A stretch of 64,000 nucleotides of DNA from Arthrobacter sp. Soil736 (GTDB lineage Bacteria; Actinomycetota; Actinomycetes; Actinomycetales; Micrococcaceae). The notes under the pieces are model-generated. The model was not told the DNA's origin. It worked only from the letters and a program-made list of their open reading frames with translations, and did not search any database. The position numbers were made by a program, and so were the translations under genes. This document shows positions 25,758 to 33,978 of the stretch, one piece after another. The stretch covers positions 522,388-586,387 of the forward strand of contig NZ_LMSB01000034.1 in the NCBI RefSeq assembly GCF_001428005.1, given 5' to 3'. Numbering within the stretch: the first letter of the stretch is position 1; every line of letters starts with the position of its first letter.

Positions 25758-26617
25758 GTGAACCCCGTGACACGCCTCCCTGTTGAGCGGCGCCTCTACG
25801 TCGCCGCTCCCGGTGAGGCAGCCGACGTCGAAATCCTGCCAGCGGGCGATGTCACCGACGGCGTGGTGCGGGTGGGCGGTACCGTCCGCCGCCCGCACCA
25901 GCCGCAAAGCTATGCCGTGGCCGGCTACCTGGACTGGCTGGAGGACGCCGGGTTCGAGGTTCGCCAAGGTTCCTGGGCCGGGACGGGACCGGCCGGGATG
26001 TCCTCACGTTCGTGCAGGGCGAGTGCGCCGGGGCCGTGCCGGAACAGTGGGTGCAGTCCGAGGAGCTGCTGCGCTCCGTGGCGCTGTTGGTGCGCCGCCT
26101 GCATCAGGCGTCGGCCGGTTTTGTGCCGTCCCGGCATCCGTTTCCGCAGCATTTGTTTCCGCCCCGCCCGGTCCGGCAGGACCAGGGCGGGCTGGTCTGC
26201 CATCTCGATGTGACCCCGCAGAACGTGGTGGTCCGCGGCGGCCGGGCCGTGGGCGTCATCGACTTCGACCTCGCCGGGCCCAGCACGGGCTTCAGGGATT
26301 CCTTCAATACGGCGATGCACTGGGCGCCGCTGCGGGACCCGGCGGATGCCTGGGAAGGCTGGGAAGCGGTGGATCCGTTCCGGCGCCTGCGCATCTTTGC
26401 CGACGCCTACGGGTGGACGGAAGACGAACGACGGCGGCTGCCGCAGTTCGGCGCGGAGGCCGCCAGGCTCTCGCACGACCGCATGGCACACAACGCCCGC
26501 ACCCTTGGGGGCGGCTGGGCGCGGATGTGGGCCGACGGCGTGGGCGGCCTGATCAGCCGCCGCGGCCGCTGGCTGGAAGACAACGCGCCGCGGCTGATTG
26601 AGGCTCTGACGGTCTAG
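25758..26617 (+). pseudogene. Phosphotransferase (APH/choline kinase-like), frameshifted
   Basis: The gene reads in one frame from GTG 25758 (RLPVERRLYVAAPGEAADVE, ending ...DAGFEV) and resumes in another frame from about 25965 to TAG 26617. The second part contains the APH catalytic loop VCHLDVTPQNVVVRGG, VGVIDFDLAGPS and an HDRMAHNARTLGGGW helix. Adding one G after 25961 joins the frames as GFEV-APRFLGRDGTGRDVL, with no other repair. The family phosphorylates small alcohols or aminoglycoside-like substrates. Either the gene is inactive in this strain or this is a single-base sequence error; I cannot tell which. Confidence 0.82.
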
Positions 26618-26648
26618 GCGTCAGACGGTGCCGGTCAGAAGGTGCCGG

Positions 26649-27227
26649 TCAGAACGTGCCGGAGGACGAGGTAGAGAGGCCCGCCATCAGCAGCGCGAAA
26701 GAAACGATCGCCAGGACCGTCAGAGCGATGCCGATGTACCCCATCACGAGGCCCGCAATGGCGAAACCCCGGCCCGACGGTTCGCGCCGCAGTGCCATGT
26801 GGCCAAGGATGACCGCTGCCAGCTGCGGCAAGAGGAAAAACCCGAAACCCACGAACACCGCAATCCCGCAGCACAGGCTGGCGATGCTGAGGTTCTTCGG
26901 CGCGGCGGCCATGCCGTAGTAGGAAGGCTGGCCGTAGGGGCTGCCGTATTGCCCCGGCTGGCCGTAAGGACTGGCAGGCTGGCCGTAAGGACTGCCGGGC
27001 TGCGAATACGGACTGCCGTACGCTCCTCCGGCCCGGTCATTCTGCCGGCCCGGCCCGCCGTACTGCTGTCCGTACTGCTGTCCGTACTGCTGCCCGTACT
27101 GCTCGCCAGGCGGCGTGTAGAGCGGCGGCGCCGGGATGTCCGATCCCTGCGGCGGAATGTACGACGGCGGCTGGTAGCCGTCAGGTGTTGGGTCGCCGCC
27201 CGGCCCGGCGGGGCGCTGCTCTGTCAT
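26649..27227 (-). CDS. DUF4190 membrane protein with QYGQ/SPYGQP-rich head
   Basis: A 192-residue protein. The N-terminal about 105 residues are disordered and built from repeats: three copies of QQYG, then SPYSQPGSPYGQPASPYGQP. The C-terminal DUF4190 domain has two membrane helices (SLCCGIAVFVGFGFFLLPQL and LVMGYIGIALTVLAIVSFAL). Family members are membrane proteins of unknown role. The start ATG 27227 has GAGGGGATT upstream. Three near copies of GGTGCCGGTCAGA lie at its 3' end (about 26628-26655). Confidence 0.85.
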   Translation of the reverse strand: MTEQRPAGPGGDPTPDGYQPPSYIPPQGSDIPAPPLYTPPGEQYGQQYGQQYGQQYGGPGRQNDRAGGAYGSPYSQPGSPYGQPASPYGQPGQYGSPYGQPSYYGMAAAPKNLSIASLCCGIAVFVGFGFFLLPQLAAVILGHMALRREPSGRGFAIAGLVMGYIGIALTVLAIVSFALLMAGLSTSSSGTF

Positions 27228-27336
27228 GGAATCCCCTCATTAAGTCCTGAACAAAACACTACCGCCGCACCAGGACTTTTATTCCTCCTGCGTTGGCGGC
27301 GGCCGGTGCTGCGAAGGGCCTTCTCCGGCCCTGGCG

Positions 27337-28449
27337 CTACTTGGGCAGCAACTCCCACAGCAGCCACAGCGGCGGGGAAAGCAGCGCCGTGGAGACAAGG
27401 CCGGCCATCAGGGCAACCCCGACGGAACGAAGCGTCGGTCCGGACTGATACGCCCTGCCCCCTGAGTACAGGCCCGCTGAGTACAGGCCCCCGGAATGCC
27501 GGCCCAGGGAAGATTGGCCCAGGGAAGACTGGCGCAGCGAATACCGGTTGCGGGATGCGGGCCGGTGCGGCGGCGGAAAGGCCGGCCGGGCTGTTGGCGG
27601 AAGCACCGTTGACGGCAGAACAGTGGCGTGCCGAAAACCGGAGTTCCGGACGGTGGCGTGCCGGGGAGCGGACTGCCGGGCAGCGGCCGGCCGTGCTGCA
27701 GACAGCGGCGCGGATGATGAGGCGGCAGCTGATGAGCCGGCGGCGGGCGGCTGGGTGGTTGACGCACGGGAAGCGCACGGGCCTGAGGCGTCGGGACGGC
27801 GCCCTGCATTCTTCGCCACGGCGATCCGCCCGGGCCGGCCCCCGGGGCCGGTTGCCTCCTGCACCTGGGGCCGGGTCAGGAGCCGGCCGAGCTGGGCGTA
27901 GAGCTCCACAACGGCCTGGGAATCCAGCACATCCGGCATTCCGGCCACCGCTGCCACCACGGTGTCGATTCCATGGGCTTCAATGCCCGAGGCAGTGGTT
28001 CCGGACAGGCCGGCCTTCCCGGCAATGCAGATCAGGGAGCGGACGAAGCGCCGCCGGGACGCCGGAAGCAGGGCGGCCACGGCGGCGGCCTGCCCCAGGG
28101 CCACTTCGACGGCCGGGTGCTGTGCGTAGCCGTTGTGGCGCAGCACGCCCTCAGTGACCTCCACTCGGCCGGTCCAGGTCTTCGCTCCGATCACGATCAC
28201 GCCGCCAGGGCCCACCAGCACGTGATCCAAACGGGCCAGCGGCCGCCCGGGCCAGTGGACGTCGTGCAGGAGGAACCAGCCCCGCGGAACCAGCTCTCCA
28301 AGCCTGGCCGCCATCAGCTGATTGCAACCAGGAACCGCACCGACGCCACCTGGCCCGGTATGATCCGCCCGGTCAAGGTCACGCTTCAGCCGCGCAATCC
28401 GCTCTGAGGCCAGCCGCGTTCGCTCGAATGCGCCATCCGCAGCCCCCAT
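27337..28449 (-). CDS. NERD-domain protein with altered nuclease motif
   Basis: A 370-residue protein. Residues about 45-190 form a nuclease-related NERD domain: VPRGWFLLHDVHWPGRPLA, LDHVLVGPGGVIVIGAKTW and the EVTEGVLRHNGY strand. In typical members the motif is DAK or EAK (acidic-x-Lys); here it reads GAK, so the second acidic residue is absent. A long alanine, serine and proline-rich linker with SLGQSSLGRHSGGLYSAGLY repeats follows, and one membrane helix (VALMAGLVSTALLSPPLWLL) ends the protein. It may bind nucleic acid without cutting. It diverges from pgm across a 318-bp gap. Confidence 0.82.
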   Translation of the reverse strand: MGAADGAFERTRLASERIARLKRDLDRADHTGPGGVGAVPGCNQLMAARLGELVPRGWFLLHDVHWPGRPLARLDHVLVGPGGVIVIGAKTWTGRVEVTEGVLRHNGYAQHPAVEVALGQAAAVAALLPASRRRFVRSLICIAGKAGLSGTTASGIEAHGIDTVVAAVAGMPDVLDSQAVVELYAQLGRLLTRPQVQEATGPGGRPGRIAVAKNAGRRPDASGPCASRASTTQPPAAGSSAAASSSAPLSAARPAAARQSAPRHATVRNSGFRHATVLPSTVLPPTARPAFPPPHRPASRNRYSLRQSSLGQSSLGRHSGGLYSAGLYSGGRAYQSGPTLRSVGVALMAGLVSTALLSPPLWLLWELLPK

Positions 28450-28767
28450 TGTTCCCCCCTGAGTTCCTCGCCCTTCCGAAAGCGAACGCCCCTCCGGTCA
28501 ACCGTTGTCCCGAAAGCAAGGTGCGCCGCCGCTGCCCGCGCCAGGCCCCGCCGGTCCTTTCCACCCGGACGGACGCCCGCCGTCGTCATTGCTGTTGAAG
28601 GTAGCAGTCCCGAATCGGCCGGTATATAGGTACTTTTGGCCCCTGTACTCAGTTTTTGAACCTAAATACGTCCAAGTAGTCGGCCTATTTACAGACATCC
28701 GGCGTCACAGGGGCCGGATTTCGGACATGCCGTGCTGCGCCCCGCCGTCGTCTGGCATGCTGGTGCA
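28450..28767. other. Divergent intergenic region, NERD gene and pgm
   Basis: This 318-bp stretch carries no gene that I can support. Positions about 28596-28700 are clearly lower in GC than the surroundings, with TATATAGG, CAGTTTTTGAACC and CCTATTTACAG, as expected of a promoter-bearing leader. I cannot assign exact -35 and -10 boxes. A CATGCT box six bases before the pgm ATG hints at a leaderless start. Confidence 0.35.
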
Positions 28768-30417
28768 ATGGCTAGCCGCGCGGGCACAGTTGCCCAACCC
28801 CAAGACCTTGTTGACCTGACCGCTCTTCTGGATGCGTATTACGACGTCAAGCCTGATCTGGGAGACCCCGGACAGCGCGTGGCGTTCGGGACCTCCGGGC
28901 ACCGCGGATCCAGCCTGAAAGCGTCCTTCAATGAAGGGCATATCCTGGCCATCACCCAGGCGATTGTGGAATACCGCGCCGGCCAGGGCATCACCGGACC
29001 GCTGTTCCTGGCCAAGGACACGCACGGGCTCAGCGAACCGGCGCAGAATTCCGCCCTGGAGGTGCTGGCCGCGAACGGCGTCAGCGTCCTCATTGATGCC
29101 CGCCACGGCTACACGCCCACCCCTGCCCTGAGCCACGCCATCCTCACCTACAACCGGAACGCCCCGGCAGGCGCCCCGCAGGCCGACGGCATCGTGGTCA
29201 CGCCAAGCCACAACCCGCCTGCTGACGGCGGCTTCAAGTACAACCCGCCGCACGGTGGCCCCGCTGACACGGACGCCACCGGCTGGATCGCCAACCGCGC
29301 CAACGAACTGCTGGAAAACGGACTCCGTGGTGTGAAGCGCATCCCCGTGGCCGACGCCCTCGCCGCCGAGACCACCGGCAAATTCGACTTCCTCAGCAGC
29401 TACGTGGACGACCTCCCTTCGGTCCTGGATCTGAACGCGATCCGCGAGGCGGGCGTCCGCATCGGAGCCGACCCCATGGGCGGCGCGTCGGTGGACTACT
29501 GGGGCGAAATCGGCGAACGGCACCACCTGGACCTGACGGTCGTGAACCCGACGGTGGACCCGCAGTGGGCCTTCATGACCCTCGACTGGGATGAGAAGAT
29601 CCGCATGGACTGCTCGTCGCCGTCGGCCATGGCGTCGCTCATCAACCGGATGTCCGAGGGCGCCACGTTCGACGTCGCCACCGGCAATGACGCCGACGCC
29701 GACCGCCACGGCATTGTCACGCCCGACGGCGGCCTGATGAACCCGAACCACTACCTCGCCGTCGCCATCGACTACCTGTACCGCAACCGCAGCGGCTGGA
29801 ACCCGAACTCCGTGGTGGGCAAGACCCTCGTCTCCTCGTCCATCATCGACCGCGTCGCCGACGGCCTGGGCCGCAAACTGGTCGAGGTGCCCGTGGGCTT
29901 CAAGTGGTTCGTGCCCGGCCTGCTGTCCGGCGAAGGCGCATTCGGCGGCGAGGAATCCGCCGGCGCCGCGTTCAACAAGATGGACGGCAGCGTCTGGACC
30001 ACGGACAAGGACGGCATCCTGCTGGCCCTGCTGGCCTCAGAGATCACAGCCGTCACCGGCAAGTCGCCTTCCCAGCTGTACAGGGGCCTCACGGACCAGT
30101 TCGGCGCCCCGGTGTACGCCCGGATCGACGCCGCCGCAACGCGTGAACAGAAGGCTGCGCTCGGCAAGCTGTCGCCGTCGGACGTCACCGCCACGCAGCT
30201 GGCCGGCGAGGCGATCACCGCCAAGCTGACCAAGGCGCCCGGCAACGGCGCCTCCATCGGCGGCCTGAAGGTGGTCACGGAAAACGCCTGGTTCGCCGCC
30301 CGCCCGTCCGGCACCGAGGACGTCTACAAGATTTACGCGGAGTCCTTCAAGGGCGCCGACCACCTCAAGCAGGTCCAGGCCGAGGCCAAGGCGCTGGTGG
30401 ACGGGGTTATCTCCTAA
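28768..30417 (+). CDS. pgm: Phosphoglucomutase (alpha-D-glucose phosphate-specific)
   Basis: Pgm interconverts glucose-1-phosphate and glucose-6-phosphate, linking glycogen, trehalose and cell-wall sugars to glycolysis. The 549-residue product has the four expected domains. The phosphoserine-loop region reads DGIVVTPSHNPPADGGFKYN, with the catalytic serine in TPSHNP. The metal loop is ATGNDADADRHGI, the sugar-binding loop is GGEESAGAAF, and the phosphate loop is ARPSGTEDVYKIYAE. The start is ATG 28768 (MASRAG); an upstream ATG at 28732 would add 12 unlikely residues. The final codons run to within 10 bases of the converging 2H gene. Confidence 0.96.
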   Translation: MASRAGTVAQPQDLVDLTALLDAYYDVKPDLGDPGQRVAFGTSGHRGSSLKASFNEGHILAITQAIVEYRAGQGITGPLFLAKDTHGLSEPAQNSALEVLAANGVSVLIDARHGYTPTPALSHAILTYNRNAPAGAPQADGIVVTPSHNPPADGGFKYNPPHGGPADTDATGWIANRANELLENGLRGVKRIPVADALAAETTGKFDFLSSYVDDLPSVLDLNAIREAGVRIGADPMGGASVDYWGEIGERHHLDLTVVNPTVDPQWAFMTLDWDEKIRMDCSSPSAMASLINRMSEGATFDVATGNDADADRHGIVTPDGGLMNPNHYLAVAIDYLYRNRSGWNPNSVVGKTLVSSSIIDRVADGLGRKLVEVPVGFKWFVPGLLSGEGAFGGEESAGAAFNKMDGSVWTTDKDGILLALLASEITAVTGKSPSQLYRGLTDQFGAPVYARIDAAATREQKAALGKLSPSDVTATQLAGEAITAKLTKAPGNGASIGGLKVVTENAWFAARPSGTEDVYKIYAESFKGADHLKQVQAEAKALVDGVIS

Positions 30418-30889
30418 GCTCCCACAACTCGAGGATGCGCCGGATGGTGCGGTTGCCATCCGGCGCCATGTCCACGAGCGATATTTGGTCAAGAACGACG
30501 GCGTCGCCCGGGTTCAGGCGTCTGTCGCCACGGTGGGACACATGAGGGCGGAAGTTCTGCCGCGTGTGGTGCGGGCTGGCGACGCGTCCGGAGACTTGCT
30601 CCACGGCCTGCACGAGGGTTTCGTGCAGCGCCTGGAGCGAGGGGTCAGCCCCGACGAGGCTGACGGGCACGGATCCCTGGCGCCCGAAGCGGTCGTCCGC
30701 CCCGATGGCCAGGACGGTGCCCAGCGCCTGCCTGGCCGGCAATTCGGCGAGGGCCGCGATGCGGGCGGCGTCGCCGTCGTTCCTGACGTCGAAGCGCACC
30801 AGCGTGATGTGCAGCGGCCAGTCGCTGCGCAGGAATTCCTGGCCCTCCGCCACGGCGTCGATGAACGCGACCATGATGAGGTTCCGCAT
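30407..30889 (-). CDS. 2H phosphoesterase (2'-5' RNA ligase-like)
   Basis: A 160-residue protein of the 2H phosphoesterase superfamily, which acts on cyclic phosphodiesters in RNA or small nucleotides. Both catalytic motifs are visible: WPLHITLVRFD (HxT) near residue 26 and FRPHVSHRGD (HxS) near residue 122. The start is ATG 30889 (MRNLIMVAF); longer frames reach into low-complexity intergenic DNA. Its last 11 bases overlap the end of pgm on the opposite strand. The substrate is unknown. Confidence 0.85.
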   Translation of the reverse strand: MRNLIMVAFIDAVAEGQEFLRSDWPLHITLVRFDVRNDGDAARIAALAELPARQALGTVLAIGADDRFGRQGSVPVSLVGADPSLQALHETLVQAVEQVSGRVASPHHTRQNFRPHVSHRGDRRLNPGDAVVLDQISLVDMAPDGNRTIRRILELWELRR

Positions 30890-30995
30890 ACCCCAAGTTT
30901 GGCACCGCGCACCCGACCGGCCGGGGCTGAACAGGACTAATATTGGAATTGGCCCGGATGCTTGCCGTGCAGTTCTGCTGCAGAAATGCTGCCCC

Positions 30996-31035
30996 GAATG
31001 CCTCCGGAATGTCCCCCATATTGCCGGAGGCATTC
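30996..31035 (-). terminator. Hairpin downstream of the RutE-like gene
   Basis: A perfect 12-bp stem (GAATGCCTCCGG with CCGGAGGCATTC) surrounds a 16-base loop, about 60 bases past the stop of the minus-strand gene at 31094. There is no T-run. Three loose tandem copies of a CCATTTTCGGG-like unit occupy 31041-31090 next to it. Terminator or repeat-derived stem are both possible. Confidence 0.45.
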
Positions 31036-31093
31036 CGCGCCGAGGCCATTTTGGTAGCCGGGACCATTTTCGGGCGCCGGAACCATTCCGGGA

Positions 31094-31699
31094 TTAGACG
31101 GTGCGGACGACGTCCTCGTAGGCGAACTTCGGCTTCGCTTCGCCCCAGGCGCCGGCTGCGGGATGGCCGATGTTGACCACCAGGAAGCTCTTCTGGTCGC
31201 CGGCCGGGAAGAACTCGGCGTCGATGGCGGCAAAGTCCGCGCCCGTCATGGGACCCGCGGCGAAACCGAGCGAACGCACAGCCAGGATGAAGTAGCCGGC
31301 CTGCAGGTGGGCGTTGTTGTTGCCCGTGGAAGTCGCGAGGTCCGGCGAGGCGTCGTACATGGCCTTGGGTGCGTTGTAGCCGGGCAGGAAGGTGTCCCAC
31401 TGCTGCTGCCAGGAGGTGTCGTAGCTGAGGACCGCGACGAGGGGCGCGGAGGCCGTCTTGGCGCGGTTCCCGGAGGACAGCGCGTCCACGAGCTTGGCGC
31501 GGGCTTCCTCTGAGCGCACGTAGGTGACGCGCAACGGCTGGGAGTTGAAGGCGGTGGGACCGAATTTGGTCAGTTCATAGATGGCGCGGGCCTGCTGCTC
31601 GGTGACCTCGCCGGTGAAGGCGTTGGCTGTGCGGGCTTCGGCGAAGATCGCGTCCACGGCGGCGGAATCGATAACGGCTTCTTCATGGGCGATTGTCAT
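31094..31699 (-). CDS. Malonic semialdehyde reductase-like nitroreductase (RutE/HadB type)
   Basis: A 201-residue FMN-dependent nitroreductase-fold protein. Against Escherichia coli RutE it matches along the length: FAEARTANAFTGE, IYELTKFGPTAFNSQPLRV, ALSSGNRAKT, LGFAAGPMTGAD and FFPAGDQKSFLVVNIGHP. RutE reduces malonic semialdehyde to 3-hydroxypropionate in uracil breakdown. The neighbouring divergent permease is of the uracil type, which agrees, but no rutA-D genes are seen. ATG 31699 with AAAGGGACC upstream is the start; the open frame runs far upstream only through repeats. Confidence 0.82.
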   Translation of the reverse strand: MTIAHEEAVIDSAAVDAIFAEARTANAFTGEVTEQQARAIYELTKFGPTAFNSQPLRVTYVRSEEARAKLVDALSSGNRAKTASAPLVAVLSYDTSWQQQWDTFLPGYNAPKAMYDASPDLATSTGNNNAHLQAGYFILAVRSLGFAAGPMTGADFAAIDAEFFPAGDQKSFLVVNIGHPAAGAWGEAKPKFAYEDVVRTV

Positions 31700-31844
31700 T
31701 GGGTCCCTTTCGCTTGGCCGCCGTCCCTGCCGGGACGCGCGGGCAGTCCTGCTTTCCATGCTTTCAGCTTCGTGTGCCGGTGTCCTCTTCCCGTGACGGG
31801 CGGTTACGGGGCCTGACGTTTCGCACACGCCCTCTCGCGCCGTG

Positions 31845-31925
31845 CGCATTGGCCCGCCCCGCTCCGGTCCCTTCGCATTGGCCCCTCCCGCGCTGCCCTC
31901 TCGCATTGGCCCCTCTCGCACGCGG
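31845..31925. repeat. Imperfect 28-29 bp tandem repeat upstream of the permease
   Basis: Three copies of CGCATTGGCCC begin at 31845, 31874 and 31902, each followed by a C-rich spacer of 17-18 bases. The array ends about 75 bp before the permease start and lies in the 302-bp divergent gap 31700-32001, which otherwise shows no gene. Confidence 0.7.
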
Positions 31926-32001
31926 CCGCAGCGCGGTATTGTTGCACCCGAAAGATCCCGGCCCCCGACAGTGCGGGCTACCCCTCGGAAAGGCCCCGGC
32001 A

Positions 32002-33363
32002 ATGAGCATGCTCGGAACCAAATGGAAGCTGCACGGCAACGGTAAAGCCGTCCGCCCGGGCGAAGTGGTGGCGCTCAGTGAGCGGCTCACCTGGCCCCTG
32101 ACCATCGGCGTGGGCATGCAGCACGTCGTGGCCATGTTCGGTGCCACATTCCTGGTGCCCATCATCACGGGAATGCCCCCGGCCACCACCCTCTTCTTCT
32201 CGGGCATCGGCACGCTCCTGTTCCTGGTGATCACCCAGGGGCGCGTGCCCAGCTATCTCGGCTCGAGCTTCGCGTTCATCGCGCCCATCCTGGCGTCCCA
32301 GCAGCAGTACGGCGTGGCCGGCGCGCTGGGCGGCGTGGTGCTGGCCGGCGTCGGGCTTGCCGTGATCGGTGCGATCGTCCAGAAATTCGGCGCGGGCTGG
32401 ATCAACCGGCTGATGCCGCCCATCGTCACCGGCGCCATCGTTGCCCTGATCGGCCTCAACCTCGCGCCCGCAGCCAAGAACAACTTCGACGCCGCACCCG
32501 TGACCGCGCTCATCACGCTGGTGACCATCATCCTGGTAAGCGTGCTGTTCCGCGGGATCGTGGGCCGTCTAAGCATCCTGGTGGGCGTGGTGGTGGGCTA
32601 CCTCGCGGCCATGATCCGCGGCGAGGTGAGCTACGCCAAGATGGACGCGGCCGCGTGGGTCGGGCTTCCGCATTTCCAGACTCCCGAGTTCCACCTCGGT
32701 GTGGTGGGCCTCTTCGTGCCGGTAGTGCTGGTGCTGGTGGCCGAGAACATCGGGCACGTGAAGTCGGTGTCCGCCATGACCGGCCAGAACTTGGACGGCG
32801 TCTCCGGCCGCGCCCTGATGGCCGACGGCGCCGCCACCGTGCTGGCCGGCTTCGGCGGCGGTTCCGGCACCACCACGTACGCGGAAAACATCGGCGTCAT
32901 GGCCGCCACCAAGGTCTACTCCACAGCCGCGTACTGGGTGGCCGGCATTTTCGCCATCCTGCTGAGCTTCTCACCGAAATTCGGCGAACTGATCGCCACC
33001 GTGCCCCCGGGCGTGCTGGGCGGCGCCGCCACCATGCTGTACGGCATGATCGGCATCCTCGGCGTGAAGATCTGGGTCCAGAACAGGGTCAACTTCTCCA
33101 ACCCCGTGAACCTGACCACCGCCGCCGTCGCGCTGATCATCGGCATCGCGGACTACACCTGGACCATCGGCGACCTGAAGTTCACCGGCATCGCGCTGGG
33201 CTCCGCCGCCGCCCTGGTGATCTACCACGGCATGAAGGCCATCGCGAAGGCCCGAGGAACGGCAGCCGAACCGGAGACCGAGGGGCTGGTGCAACACAAC
33301 CTGCCTCCGGCCGCCAAGGCGGCGATCAACGCGGCCGCCAAACGGTCATCGAAGAAGCGGTAG
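32002..33363 (+). CDS. Uracil/xanthine permease (NCS2 family)
   Basis: A 453-residue nucleobase:proton symporter with about 14 membrane segments. Typical NCS2 features are GVGMQHVVAMFGATFLVPII near residues 36-55, GRVPSYLGSSFAFIAPILA, the helix-8 motif VAENIGHVKSVSAMTGQNLD with the conserved Glu, and GGGSGTTTYAENIGVMAATK with the second conserved Glu. These residues fit uracil permeases of the UraA/RutG branch better than xanthine permeases. The start is ATG 32002 with GGAAAGG upstream; longer frames cross the tandem repeat. It ends 23 bases before palindromic element copy B. Confidence 0.93.
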   Translation: MSMLGTKWKLHGNGKAVRPGEVVALSERLTWPLTIGVGMQHVVAMFGATFLVPIITGMPPATTLFFSGIGTLLFLVITQGRVPSYLGSSFAFIAPILASQQQYGVAGALGGVVLAGVGLAVIGAIVQKFGAGWINRLMPPIVTGAIVALIGLNLAPAAKNNFDAAPVTALITLVTIILVSVLFRGIVGRLSILVGVVVGYLAAMIRGEVSYAKMDAAAWVGLPHFQTPEFHLGVVGLFVPVVLVLVAENIGHVKSVSAMTGQNLDGVSGRALMADGAATVLAGFGGGSGTTTYAENIGVMAATKVYSTAAYWVAGIFAILLSFSPKFGELIATVPPGVLGGAATMLYGMIGILGVKIWVQNRVNFSNPVNLTTAAVALIIGIADYTWTIGDLKFTGIALGSAAALVIYHGMKAIAKARGTAAEPETEGLVQHNLPPAAKAAINAAAKRSSKKR

Positions 33364-33386
33364 GGACCGGCTTCAGGGTTTCCCCG

Positions 33387-33482
33387 GCATTTCTGCACCA
33401 TTTTCAGCGCCGCTGGCCCCTTGGCGCCCCGGGAATCCGGGGCGCCAAGGTTCTGGCCGGCTCCAAAGTGGTGCAGAAATGC
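33387..33482. repeat. 96-bp palindromic element, copy B
   Basis: It has 14-bp perfect inverted ends (GCATTTCTGCACCA and TGGTGCAGAAATGC) and a central stem CCTTGGCGCCCC pairing with GGGGCGCCAAGG. The length is identical to copy A, and the right subterminal CCAAAG-N-GG is conserved. It lies between convergent genes, so here it could act as a bidirectional terminator. Confidence 0.85.
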
Positions 33483-33511
33483 GGCACACTGCGGCCTACT
33501 GCGGCGCGCGG

Positions 33512-33891
33512 CTACCCGGCGTCGAAGGTCTCATCCTCGCCATTCGGTGACTTTTCCTTCGGCAGATCGTTGCCGCTGCCGTCCGGCACCCGGCGGCGTC
33601 CTGCCCCGGCTCCGAGGAGAACTGCACGGAACCCGGCTCGTCCGCATTTCCTTCATCTATTTCGGCGTCCGCAGACGGCACAACGGCGTCTTCGGCCCCG
33701 GGAGGAGGACCGGGATCGCGCGGAATGGGCGCTTCCCCTGAGCGTTGGTCGAACCCTGCTCCGCTGCTGTCCTCCTCCTCGCGGGGCTGGGCGAATTGCT
33801 GGGCATTTCCGCCGGTTTCCTGCTCCACGGTGGGTGTGCCGTAACCTCCCGCCACCTCTTCAGGGGCTGCGTGCTGGTTGTCCTGGCTCAT
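33512..33891 (-). pseudogene. Acidic hypothetical protein, 3' frameshift
   Basis: A short acidic, proline-rich protein (MSQDNQHAAPEEVAGGYGTP..., EEEDSSGAGFDQRS, then PGAEDAVVPSADAEIDEGN) with no known domain. ATG 33891 has AGGAGG upstream. In the published frame it ends in an arginine-rich tail at 33496, but one extra base in the run of C at 33589-33591 would give DAAGVPDGSGNDLPKEKSP and a stop at 33512. That tail has the same acidic, polar composition as the rest, so a one-base loss is likely, real or technical. Confidence 0.65.
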
Positions 33892-33978
33892 GTTTTTCCT
33901 CCTGGTTGGCTGGAAATGGTTGGCTGGAAATTACCGGATGTTGGTGAGGCGCCGCGGTCATATCCCTCGGCGCCGCAG

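Noticed and set aside
26628..26655. Three GGTGCCGGTCAGA copies as a regulatory array
   Set aside because: They lie at the 3' end of the DUF4190 gene between convergent genes and look like a short slippage repeat.
31700..32001. N-terminal extensions of the RutE-like gene and of the permease
   Set aside because: Both open frames run through the CGCATTGGCCC tandem repeat, and good ribosome sites favour the inner starts at 31699 and 32002.
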